A DNA stretch of 5,593 nt, from the NCBI GenBank assembly GCA_016781225.1, contig JADDQT010000148.1, positions 1 to 5,593 on the forward strand, given 5' to 3'. The stretch comes from Actinomycetota bacterium. GTDB taxonomy: Bacteria; Actinomycetota; Acidimicrobiia; Acidimicrobiales; GCA-2861595. Below are positions 1 to 5,060 of this stretch, piece by piece; the first letter of the stretch is position 1; each line of letters opens with the position of its first letter. The position numbers and the translations under genes are program-made. Under the pieces are notes generated by a model. It had not been told where the DNA came from. It made no database searches and was given only the letters and a program-made list of their open reading frames with translations.

Positions 1-1448
1 ACGAGCTGCTCCGCCTGCAGCTGGCGCTGGCGATGCGCAAGCGAGCTGTCGAACGAGAGGCCAAGGGCATCCGTCACGTGGTCGACGGCGAGCTGGTCGA
101 ACGCTTCCACGACAAGCTTCCCTTCGCCCTCACCGATGCCCAGCGCCGGGCCATCGAGGAGATCGCCGCAGACCTCGCAGGCCCTTACCCCATGCACCGA
201 CTGCTGCAGGGCGACGTGGGCTCCGGCAAGACGGTGGTCTGCGTGTCCGCCCTGCTCACGGCCATCCAGGGCGGACACCAGGGCGCCCTCATGGCTCCCA
301 CCGAGGTGCTGGCCGAGCAGCACCACATCGGCGTGCGGGAGCTGCTGGCCGACCTCACCGTGCCCGATCCCACCACGCTTCTCGGCGAGCGGCCCCTCCG
401 GGTCGAGCTACTCACCAACCGCACCACGGCTTCGGAGCGGGCTCGGCTCCACGCCGGGCTGAGGGCGGGCGAGGTGGACCTGTTGGTGGGCACCCACGCC
501 CTTCTCACCGAGGAAGTGGAGTTCCACCGGCTGGGGGTGGTGGTCATCGACGAGCAGCACCGTTTCGGCGTCGAGCAGCGCGCTGCGCTTCGGGGCAAGG
601 GCGGTGACCCCGACGTGCTGGTGATGACGGCCACGCCCATACCTCGTACGGCCGCCATGCTCGTGTACGGCGACCTCGACCTCACCATCCTCGACGAGCT
701 GCCTCCCGGGCGAACTCCGGTGCGCACGGTGTGGTCGCGGGGGCCTCTGGAAGAAGCCGAGGCCTGGGAGCGCGTGCGGGCCGAGGTGGCCGGCGGTCAC
801 CAGGCCTACGTGGTGTGCCCGCTGGTCGAGGATTCCGAGCGCATCCAGGCTCGGTCGGCGACCGAGGAGCTGGAGCGCCTGCGCGCAGGGGTACTGGCCG
901 ATCTACGTCTGGGCCTGCTCCACGGTCAGATGCCGGCCGGGGACAAGGAACGAGCGATGGCGGCCTTCCGGGCCGGCGAGGTGGACGTGCTGGTGGCCAC
1001 CACCGTCATCGAGGTCGGCGTAGACGTCCCCAACGCCACCGTGATGGTGATCGAGGACGCCGAGCGCTTCGGCATCGCCCAGCTCCACCAGCTGCGCGGC
1101 CGGGTAGGCCGGGGCGCGGCGGAGTCGTGGTGCTTCCTCTTCGGCGGGTCCGGGCCGGGGGCCGAGGAGCGCCTGGCGGCCATGGTGCGCACCACCGACG
1201 GTTTCGAGCTGGCGGAGGTGGACCTGGAGCTGCGGGGCGAGGGCAGCATCCTCGGCACCCGCCAGAAGGGCCAGAGCGACCTCAAGCTGGCCTCGCTGCG
1301 GCGGGACAAGGATCTCGTCCGCCGGGCCCGGGACGTGGCCGTGAGAGTGGTGGACGATGACCCAGGCCTGCACCGCCACCCGGTGCTGGCCGACGAGATC
1401 CGCATCATGGTGGACGAGGAAGAAGCCGCCTTCCTGTTCAAGTCGTAG
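1..1448 (+). CDS. recG: ATP-dependent DNA helicase RecG, C-terminal part (5' end outside window)
   Basis: RecG is a superfamily 2 helicase that remodels stalled replication forks and branch-migrates Holliday junctions. The reading frame is open to the window edge (first full codon at position 3), so the ATG at 33 is internal. About 481 residues are visible, against roughly 690 for the E. coli protein; the missing N-terminus should hold the wedge/OB-fold domain. In the visible fragment I see Walker A GDVGSGKT (residues 70-77), motif Ia APTEVLAEQH, the DEQH box (183-186), motif III TATPIPR (from 209), the motif V region ATTVIEVGVDVPNA, and motif VI QLRGRVGR (363-370). The RecG-specific translocation region LRGEGSILGTRQKG starts at residue 410. 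All helicase motifs look intact. The TAG stop lies 10 bases before rsmD, a common neighbour of recG in actinobacteria, so co-transcription is likely. Identity is secure. Confidence 0.96.
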   Translation, partial: ELLRLQLALAMRKRAVEREAKGIRHVVDGELVERFHDKLPFALTDAQRRAIEEIAADLAGPYPMHRLLQGDVGSGKTVVCVSALLTAIQGGHQGALMAPTEVLAEQHHIGVRELLADLTVPDPTTLLGERPLRVELLTNRTTASERARLHAGLRAGEVDLLVGTHALLTEEVEFHRLGVVVIDEQHRFGVEQRAALRGKGGDPDVLVMTATPIPRTAAMLVYGDLDLTILDELPPGRTPVRTVWSRGPLEEAEAWERVRAEVAGGHQAYVVCPLVEDSERIQARSATEELERLRAGVLADLRLGLLHGQMPAGDKERAMAAFRAGEVDVLVATTVIEVGVDVPNATVMVIEDAERFGIAQLHQLRGRVGRGAAESWCFLFGGSGPGAEERLAAMVRTTDGFELAEVDLELRGEGSILGTRQKGQSDLKLASLRRDKDLVRRARDVAVRVVDDDPGLHRHPVLADEIRIMVDEEEAAFLFKS

Positions 1449-1458
1449 CGTCTGTCCT

Positions 1459-1986
1459 ATGAGGGTGGTGGCCGGGACGGCGAAGGGAAGGAAGCTCAAG
1501 GCCCCGACCGAGGGAACCGTCCGGCCCACCAGCGACCGTGTGCGCGAGGCCATCTTCGACGTGTTGAACAGCATGGGCGTGGTCGAAGGCGCCAGCGTGG
1601 CCGACCTGTTCGCCGGCACGGGCGCGCTGGGCATCGAGGCGCTCTCCCGCGGCGCTTCGTCGGCGGTGTTCGTGGACAACGACCGAGCGCCCTTGGACTC
1701 GCTCAACGTCAATCTGGTCACCACGGCCGTCTATGCCAGGGCCACCGTCGTCCACGCCGACGTGCTCAGCTGGCTCCACACCGCGGCCCCGGTCGACCTG
1801 GCCTTCGTCGATCCTCCCTACGCCTTCACCGGCTGGCCTGAGTTGTTCGCCCGGCTCGACGCGGGCGTGGTGGTGGCGGAGAGCGATCGGGAGGTGGACC
1901 CAGGCGACGATTGGAAAGTTCTCAAGTCGAAGCACTACGGCGGTACGGTGGTCACGATGGCTGAGATGACCAGGAGCCGGACGTGA
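1459..1986 (+). CDS. rsmD: 16S rRNA (guanine(966)-N(2))-methyltransferase RsmD
   Basis: RsmD transfers a methyl group from S-adenosylmethionine to N2 of G966 of 16S rRNA in the assembling small subunit. The 175-residue product begins MRVVAGTAKGRKL, the typical family N-terminus, which fixes the start at this ATG although the frame is open further upstream into recG. Family marks are RPTSDRVREAIFDVL (residues 22-36), the SAM-binding loop DLFAGTGALG (49-58), an acidic end of strand 2 (VDND, about 72-75), and the catalytic DPPY box (118-121). The tail DWKVLKSKHYGGTVVT matches the usual C-terminus. Length is normal, near the 180-200 typical of the family. No good Shine-Dalgarno sequence precedes the ATG, which starts 10 bases after the recG stop, so translational coupling to recG is plausible. 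Its stop codon overlaps the coaD start. Confidence 0.94.
   Translation: MRVVAGTAKGRKLKAPTEGTVRPTSDRVREAIFDVLNSMGVVEGASVADLFAGTGALGIEALSRGASSAVFVDNDRAPLDSLNVNLVTTAVYARATVVHADVLSWLHTAAPVDLAFVDPPYAFTGWPELFARLDAGVVVAESDREVDPGDDWKVLKSKHYGGTVVTMAEMTRSRT
1972..1976 (+). promoter_or_regulatory. Ribosome binding site for coaD
   Basis: AGGAG lies inside the 3' end of rsmD, 6 bases before the GTG at 1983. It supports that GTG as the coaD start and suggests coaD is translated from the rsmD message. Confidence 0.6.
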
Positions 1987-2468
1987 GGACGGCCCTCTTC
2001 CCCGGTTCGTTCGACCCCCTGCACAATGGGCACCTGGAGGTCATCGAGACCGCCTCGGAGCTGTTCGACAGCGTCATCGTCGCCGCTCTGAGCAACCCCC
2101 AGAAGGGCGAGCCCCTCTTCGGCGACGAGGAGCGCCAGGAGATGATCCGGGAGTCCGTGGCCCACCTGGACAACGTGAAGGTGGCAGCGTTCGCCTCGTT
2201 GGTCGTGGACCTGGCCAGAGAGGTGGGAGCCGACGTCATCGTGAAGGGGCTGCGGGCCACCTCGGACTTCGACTACGAGCTCCAGATGGCCCAGATGAAC
2301 GAGGCCATCTCCGGTCTGGTGACCGTGTTCCTGCCCTCGGCCTCGAGCCGCTCCTTCATCGCCTCGTCACTCGTACGTGAGATCGCCAGGCTCGGCGGTG
2401 CCGCCCGGGTGAGCGCCATGGTCCCCGCGCCGGTGGCCAAGCGCCTGGAGGAGAGGTTCCCGGCGTGA
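1983..2468 (+). CDS. coaD: Pantetheine-phosphate adenylyltransferase (PPAT)
   Basis: CoaD joins ATP and 4'-phosphopantetheine to give dephospho-CoA and pyrophosphate, the penultimate step of coenzyme A synthesis in the cytoplasm. The 161-residue product has the nucleotidyltransferase signature GSFDPLHNGH (residues 8-17, with the HxGH nucleotide-binding histidines). It also has a lysine in NPQKGEPLF (K41), KGLRATSDFDYE (from K88), and the ATP-binding end SFIASSLVREIA (124-135), where the common ISSS is IASS. Length is standard for the family (about 160). The GTG start overlaps the rsmD stop (GTGA, 4 bases) and has AGGAG at good spacing, and the family N-terminus begins exactly there. The rsmD-coaD pair is widespread in bacteria. 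CoA is the donor of the phosphopantetheine arm of the ACP encoded downstream. Confidence 0.96.
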   Translation: MRTALFPGSFDPLHNGHLEVIETASELFDSVIVAALSNPQKGEPLFGDEERQEMIRESVAHLDNVKVAAFASLVVDLAREVGADVIVKGLRATSDFDYELQMAQMNEAISGLVTVFLPSASSRSFIASSLVREIARLGGAARVSAMVPAPVAKRLEERFPA

Positions 2469-2484
2469 AGGTCTCCGTGGGCCG

Positions 2485-3093
2485 ATGAGCGCGACCGAGG
2501 ACGACGTGGGCCTGGCCGAGGGCGGCATGACCGAGAACGCCATCGAACAGACCGACTCGGAGACGCTCCTTCGCCGGGTCGTGGACATCATCACCAACGC
2601 CCGGCCATTGCCCCTTTCCACCACGGTCCGGGTGGAGAGGGACGAGGTCCTCGAGTTGCTGGAGGACGCCGTCGAACGGCTTCCCGACGAGCTACGGGAG
2701 GCCCGCTGGCTGCTGAAGGAGCGAAAGGAGCACCTGGCCAAGGTCGAGCGGGAGGGTGAGGAGATCCTGGAGGCGGCCAGGGTGCGGGCCGAGCGGATGG
2801 TGCAGCGCACCGAGATCGTCCGTTCCGCCCGCTACACGGCCACCAAGACCGTGGAGGAGGCGCGGGAGGCCGCCCGCCGGCTGCGCCTGGAGGCCGAGGA
2901 CTTCTGCGACCAGAAGCTGGCCGCCTTCGAGATCGTGCTCGAGCGCACGGCCAAGATCGTGCAGGCTGGACGCGAGAAGCTGCGCGTGACCCCCGCCACC
3001 CCGGAGGATCGCACGGTGGGGCTTCCGGGCCGCGCCGGTGACCTGGGCGCCTCCCCCGGAGTCGACGAGGCCTTCTTCGACCAGGACCAGTAG
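2485..3093 (+). CDS. SepIVA/DivIVA-like coiled-coil protein, probable cell division or envelope factor
   Basis: The 202-residue product has no catalytic motif, signal peptide or membrane segment. Residues about 24-80 (LLRRVVDIITNARPLPLS, then DEVLELLEDAVERLPDELREARWLL) resemble the start of mycobacterial SepIVA, a DivIVA-like septation protein. Residues about 80-166 are rich in Glu, Arg, Ala and Lys and look like one long coiled coil, followed by an acidic, Gly/Pro-rich tail. Such proteins are often auto-annotated as ATP synthase subunit B-like. Position supports the call: from memory, M. tuberculosis SepIVA (Rv2927c) also sits next to a DUF177 gene and rnc. The start is uncertain. ATG 2485 has only a weak Shine-Dalgarno sequence, while ATG 2527 has GAGGG at 2518-2522 but close spacing and would give a product 14 residues shorter. 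That it is a coding gene is nearly certain; the division role is inferred from family and context. Confidence 0.82.
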   Translation: MSATEDDVGLAEGGMTENAIEQTDSETLLRRVVDIITNARPLPLSTTVRVERDEVLELLEDAVERLPDELREARWLLKERKEHLAKVEREGEEILEAARVRAERMVQRTEIVRSARYTATKTVEEAREAARRLRLEAEDFCDQKLAAFEIVLERTAKIVQAGREKLRVTPATPEDRTVGLPGRAGDLGASPGVDEAFFDQDQ

Positions 3094-3140
3094 CCGCTCC
3101 ACCCGGAGGCTGACCGGCCGGAGCTCGCCGGCCCCACGCC

Positions 3141-3146
3141 TAGACT
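3141..3146 (+). promoter_or_regulatory. Candidate -10 promoter element for yceD-rpmF (leaderless transcript)
   Basis: TAGACT fits the TANNNT pattern and ends 8 bases before the yceD ATG, so a transcript would begin at or next to the start codon. The ATG has no Shine-Dalgarno sequence, as expected of a leaderless mRNA, which is common in actinobacteria. I see no convincing -35 at 16-19 bases; CTGACC at 3110-3115 is too far away. The 61-base gap is one of the few non-coding spaces in the window. Confidence 0.4.
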
Positions 3147-3154
3147 TCACTCCC

Positions 3155-3661
3155 ATGAGGCAGTCGCCTTTCGTCGTCAACGTGGCCGCTCTGGGCCTCG
3201 GTCCGGGGCTACGTCGCCACGTCAACCGGCGGGGGTCTCTGGACGGCGCGGCCGTCACCGCCAGCGCCATCCCGAGCGGTGCCGAGGCCGAGGTCGACCT
3301 GATGCTGGAGGGGGTACCCGGGGGCGTCGTCGCCCGCGGTGAGGTCATGGCGCCCTGGGAGGGCGACTGCCGCCGCTGCCTGGCCGCAGTGAGCGGGGAG
3401 CTTCACTGTCAGGTCACGGAGGTGTTCGAGCGCAGCCCCGATCCGGACCAGACGTACCCGCTGGCGGGCGACCAACTCGACCTGGAGCCGCTGGCGCGCG
3501 ACGCTGTGCTCCTGGAGCTGCCGCTGGCGCCTCTCTGCGGTGAAGGTTGCCTGGGGTTGTGTCCCACCTGTGGCGCCGATCTGAACGAGGGCGCGTGCGG
3601 GTGCCAAGCCGAGGTCAGTGACCCTCGGTGGGCGGCGCTCGACGCCTTGCGCCACGACTGA
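3155..3661 (+). CDS. yceD: YceD family (DUF177) protein, 23S rRNA accumulation-linked
   Basis: DUF177/YceD proteins are small cysteine-bearing proteins encoded next to rpmF in most bacteria and linked to 23S rRNA accumulation or large-subunit assembly; their exact biochemistry is unclear. The 168-residue product starts MRQSPFVVNVAALGLGPG, the usual actinobacterial N-terminus. This chooses ATG 3155 over longer readings that run back into the coiled-coil gene. It has the conserved CRRCL at residues 72-76 and the C-terminal cluster PLCGEGCLGLCPTCGADLNEG, with cysteines at 128, 132, 136 and 139 plus 148 and 150, probably a metal site. There is no Shine-Dalgarno sequence before the start, and a -10-like hexamer suggests leaderless transcription. 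It is followed by rpmF after 41 bases, the classic pairing. Confidence 0.92.
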   Translation: MRQSPFVVNVAALGLGPGLRRHVNRRGSLDGAAVTASAIPSGAEAEVDLMLEGVPGGVVARGEVMAPWEGDCRRCLAAVSGELHCQVTEVFERSPDPDQTYPLAGDQLDLEPLARDAVLLELPLAPLCGEGCLGLCPTCGADLNEGACGCQAEVSDPRWAALDALRHD

Positions 3662-3682
3662 TCCCAGACATCTGACTGATCC
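3656..3682 (+). repeat. Short direct repeat at the yceD stop
   Basis: GACTGATCC occurs at 3656-3664, covering the yceD stop codon, and again at 3674-3682, an 18-base period. It may be a small local duplication. No function is evident. Confidence 0.4.
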
Positions 3683-3691
3683 ATGCAAGCC

Positions 3692-3697
3692 AAGGGG
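3692..3697 (+). promoter_or_regulatory. Ribosome binding site for rpmF
   Basis: AAGGGG sits 5 bases before the ATG at 3703 and is the only good Shine-Dalgarno match in the yceD-rpmF gap. It confirms the start of this very short gene. Confidence 0.6.
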
Positions 3698-3702
3698 TAG
3701 CG

Positions 3703-3882
3703 ATGGCCGTTCCCAAGAAGAAGAAGTCGAAGGCCAAGAGCCGGAGTCGTCGCGCCAGCAACTGGACGCTGGGTGCCCCCGCTCGCAGCCTGTGCCCCCA
3801 GTGCCGCCGGGCCAAGCTGCCCCATGTGGTGTGCCCCAACTGCGGTTGGTACGGCGGTCGCCAGGCCATCGACGTCGACTGA
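3703..3882 (+). CDS. rpmF: 50S ribosomal protein L32 (bL32), zinc-ribbon type
   Basis: bL32 is a small basic protein of the large ribosomal subunit. The 59-residue product begins MAVPKKKKSKAKSRSRR, the family hallmark with a lysine/arginine-rich N-terminus that binds rRNA. It then has a zinc ribbon made of CPQC (Cys31, Cys34) and CPNC (Cys44, Cys47), followed by GWYGGRQAIDVD. All four cysteines are present, so this is the zinc-binding (C+) form and not the cysteine-free paralogue that some actinobacteria express under zinc starvation. ATG 3703 is fixed by the family N-terminus and the AAGGGG just upstream. It follows yceD as in most bacteria. Its TGA stop is 3 bases before the foot of a long hairpin (3886-3995) that separates it from plsX. 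Confidence 0.96.
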   Translation: MAVPKKKKSKAKSRSRRASNWTLGAPARSLCPQCRRAKLPHVVCPNCGWYGGRQAIDVD

Positions 3883-3888
3883 CACCTA

Positions 3889-3920
3889 GTACAGCCATGC
3901 GGAACTGCCGGGCATGTTCG
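3889..3920 (+). repeat. Left terminal inverted repeat of the 104-bp element
   Basis: The arm starts GTACAGCC and ends GGGCATGTTCG. It pairs with 3961-3992. Matches are GTACAG at the tip, then CGGAACT, then CCGGGCATGTTCG; the bulge falls at 3895-3899, and G3907 opposite T3974 would be a G-U pair in RNA. Confidence 0.9.
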
Positions 3921-3960
3921 TCTTCTCAAATCATGGTGATAACCAGGTCGTTCGCCTTGG

Positions 3961-3992
3961 CGAACATGCCCGGTAGTTCCGACGGCCTGTAC
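3961..3992 (-). repeat. Right terminal inverted repeat of the 104-bp element
   Basis: The arm reads CGAACATGCCCGG at its inner end and CCTGTAC at its outer end, the reverse complement of 3889-3920 with five mismatches. Its inner bases can instead pair with GTTCGCC at 3950-3956, forming a small competing hairpin (3950-3965, loop TT). Confidence 0.9.
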
Positions 3993-3998
3993 TAGTTG

Positions 3999-4982
3999 AT
4001 GCTGCCCATCGCCGTCGACGCCATGGGCGGCGACAAGGGGCCCGGCGAGGTCGTCGCCGGTGCCCGTCAGGCCGCCTCCGAGTTGGGCGTGCCCATACTC
4101 CTGGTCGGCGACCCCGACGCCATGGGCGACCCAGGCGACCTGGAGGTCCTCGCGGCGAGCGAGGTCATCACCATGGACGAGGACGCGGGCGCGGGGATTC
4201 GGCGCAAGAAGGACTCGTCGGTCGTGCGGGCGGCGGAGACCGTGCGGGAGGGGCGGGCCAGCGCCATGGTCAGTGCCGGCAACACCGGTGCCGCCATGGG
4301 CAGCGCCTTGCTCCGTATGGGCCGCCTTCCCGGGGTGAGCCGCCCGGCCATCGCCACGCCCATTCCCGTTCCCGGGTGCACGCCCACGGTGCTGTTGGAC
4401 GCCGGCGCCAACGCCGAGTGCCAGGCGGCCTGGCTGGTGCAGTTCGCCCAGATGGGCGCCGCCTACTTCACCGGCCGTTACGGGGTGGAGGCGCCCAGGG
4501 TGGGCCTGCTGTCCATAGGCGAGGAGCCGAGCAAGGGCTCGCCGCTGGTGAAGGAGGCCCACGCCCTCCTGAACGCAGGTGACAGCGCGGGCCTGGGTGG
4601 GCAGTTCATAGGCAACGTCGAGGGACGCGACCTGATGTCCGACCGGGTGGACGTGGTGGTCACCGACGGCTTCACCGGCAACATCGCCCTGAAGGCCCTG
4701 GAGGGAGCGGCAACCGTCATGCGCGACGCGGTGTTCGGGGTGCTCATGTCCACCGACGAGGCGGTCGAGGCCTCCGAGGTCCTGCTCCCGCTGCTGGCGC
4801 CTCTGGCCACCGAGATGGACCCTGATACGTACGGGGGGGCGCTCCTGCTGGGCGTGGACGGCGTCTGCATCATCAGCCACGGGTCTTCATCGGCGTCGGC
4901 CGTGGTCAATGCGGTGCGGGTGGCCCGCGACATGGTGGACAACGGCCTGGTGGAACGCCTCCGTCAGGCGATCAAGGGCTAG
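3999..4982 (+). CDS. plsX: Phosphate acyltransferase PlsX (acyl-ACP:phosphate)
   Basis: PlsX converts acyl-ACP and phosphate to acyl-phosphate, the acyl donor used by PlsY to start phospholipid synthesis; it is a peripheral membrane enzyme. The 327-residue product, close to the usual 330-345, carries IAVDAMGGDKGPGEVV at the N-terminus, then IRRKKDSSVVRAAE, VSAGNTGA, LLDAGANAEC, SIGEEPSKGSPLVKEAH, FIGNVEGRD, VVTDGFTGNIALK and YGGALLLGVDG...SHGSSSASAV, all family motifs in order. The start must be ATG 3999 or the TTG at 3996, because TAG at 3993-3995 closes the frame just upstream. ATG is preferred. There is no Shine-Dalgarno sequence, and the ATG lies 3 bases after the foot of the element's hairpin, so initiation may depend on coupling to rpmF or on RNA structure. 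It precedes acpP, whose acylated product is its substrate. Confidence 0.95.
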   Translation: MLPIAVDAMGGDKGPGEVVAGARQAASELGVPILLVGDPDAMGDPGDLEVLAASEVITMDEDAGAGIRRKKDSSVVRAAETVREGRASAMVSAGNTGAAMGSALLRMGRLPGVSRPAIATPIPVPGCTPTVLLDAGANAECQAAWLVQFAQMGAAYFTGRYGVEAPRVGLLSIGEEPSKGSPLVKEAHALLNAGDSAGLGGQFIGNVEGRDLMSDRVDVVVTDGFTGNIALKALEGAATVMRDAVFGVLMSTDEAVEASEVLLPLLAPLATEMDPDTYGGALLLGVDGVCIISHGSSSASAVVNAVRVARDMVDNGLVERLRQAIKG

Positions 4983-5025
4983 CCCAGAGCGGCTACGTCT
5001 CCGTTCCCTGAGGACGGGACAGGGC

Positions 5026-5031
5026 TAGTAT
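5026..5031 (+). promoter_or_regulatory. Candidate -10 promoter element for acpP-rnc
   Basis: TAGTAT in the 78-base plsX-acpP gap fits TANNNT and would start transcription near 5038, leaving a short leader that contains the strong GGAGG. No clear -35 is seen at 17-18 bases, where the sequence is GC-rich. A small bulged hairpin (5001-5007 with 5012-5017) lies upstream but has no T-run, so it is not a typical terminator. Confidence 0.35.
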
Positions 5032-5047
5032 CCGCCGGATCGACCCC

Positions 5048-5052
5048 GGAGG
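5048..5052 (+). promoter_or_regulatory. Ribosome binding site for acpP
   Basis: GGAGG, the strongest Shine-Dalgarno match in the window, lies 8 bases before TTG 5061. It is the main argument for the TTG start over ATG 5106. Confidence 0.6.
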
Positions 5053-5060
5053 AGAGCCTG

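Larger units (their letters stand above)
3889..3992. mobile_element. Probable MITE (IS630/Tc1-mariner type) with TA target duplication
   Basis: This 104-bp segment has inverted ends of about 32 bp and is flanked by TA on each side (3887-3888 and 3993-3994). The outer context is C-TA-element-TA-G, so the empty site would read CTAG. IS630-family transposases insert at TA, with CTAG a known preference, and duplicate the TA. Counting the flanking CTAG copies, 30 of 35 positions match between the arms, with the mismatches mostly in one small internal bulge. The 40-base centre has 19 G/C and is poorer in GC than the surrounding genes. No transposase is encoded, so movement would need an enzyme supplied elsewhere. 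Removing the element plus one TA leaves rpmF and plsX 10 bases apart. The alternative is a native regulatory hairpin whose CTAG ends are coincidental. The structure is certain; the mobile origin is inferred. Confidence 0.68.

Noticed and set aside
1357..1458. 34-codon N-terminal extension of rsmD from ATG 1357
   Set aside because: It overlaps recG, has no RsmD similarity, and the family N-terminus MRVVAGTAKG begins at 1459.
3911..3970. LexA/SOS box suggested by CGAACATG and GTTCG half-sites
   Set aside because: The half-sites in the element are in the wrong orientation or spacing (GTTCG...CGAAC instead of CGAAC-N4-GTTCG); they are explained by the inverted repeat.
3889..3992. Integron attC site
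   Set aside because: The ends (GTACAG...CTGTAC) do not fit the R'' and R' core sites GTTRRRY/RYYYAAC, and no cassette or integrase is nearby.
3889..3992. 13-codon minus-strand frame (MFAKANDLV...) as a remnant of a transposase
   Set aside because: It is too short to assign and has no recognisable transposase motif.
3886..3995. Intrinsic terminator after rpmF
   Set aside because: The stem is long and GC-rich but is followed by TTGATGCTG rather than a T-run, and it sits directly before the plsX start in a conserved gene order.
3618..3995. 125-codon + strand frame covering rpmF and the element
   Set aside because: It is the wrong frame over yceD and rpmF, which have clear family motifs in their own frames; only its last 32 codons, inside the element, are discussed as a possible small ORF.
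3615..4880. 421-codon minus-strand open frame opposite yceD, rpmF and plsX
   Set aside because: It is a long antisense frame typical of GC-rich DNA, with no family resemblance, lying over genes with full sets of conserved motifs.
5025..5030. CTAGTA shared with the left end of the element, taken as a second insertion scar
   Set aside because: Only six bases match, and the following sequence does not resemble the element arm; it is better read as part of a -10-like hexamer.
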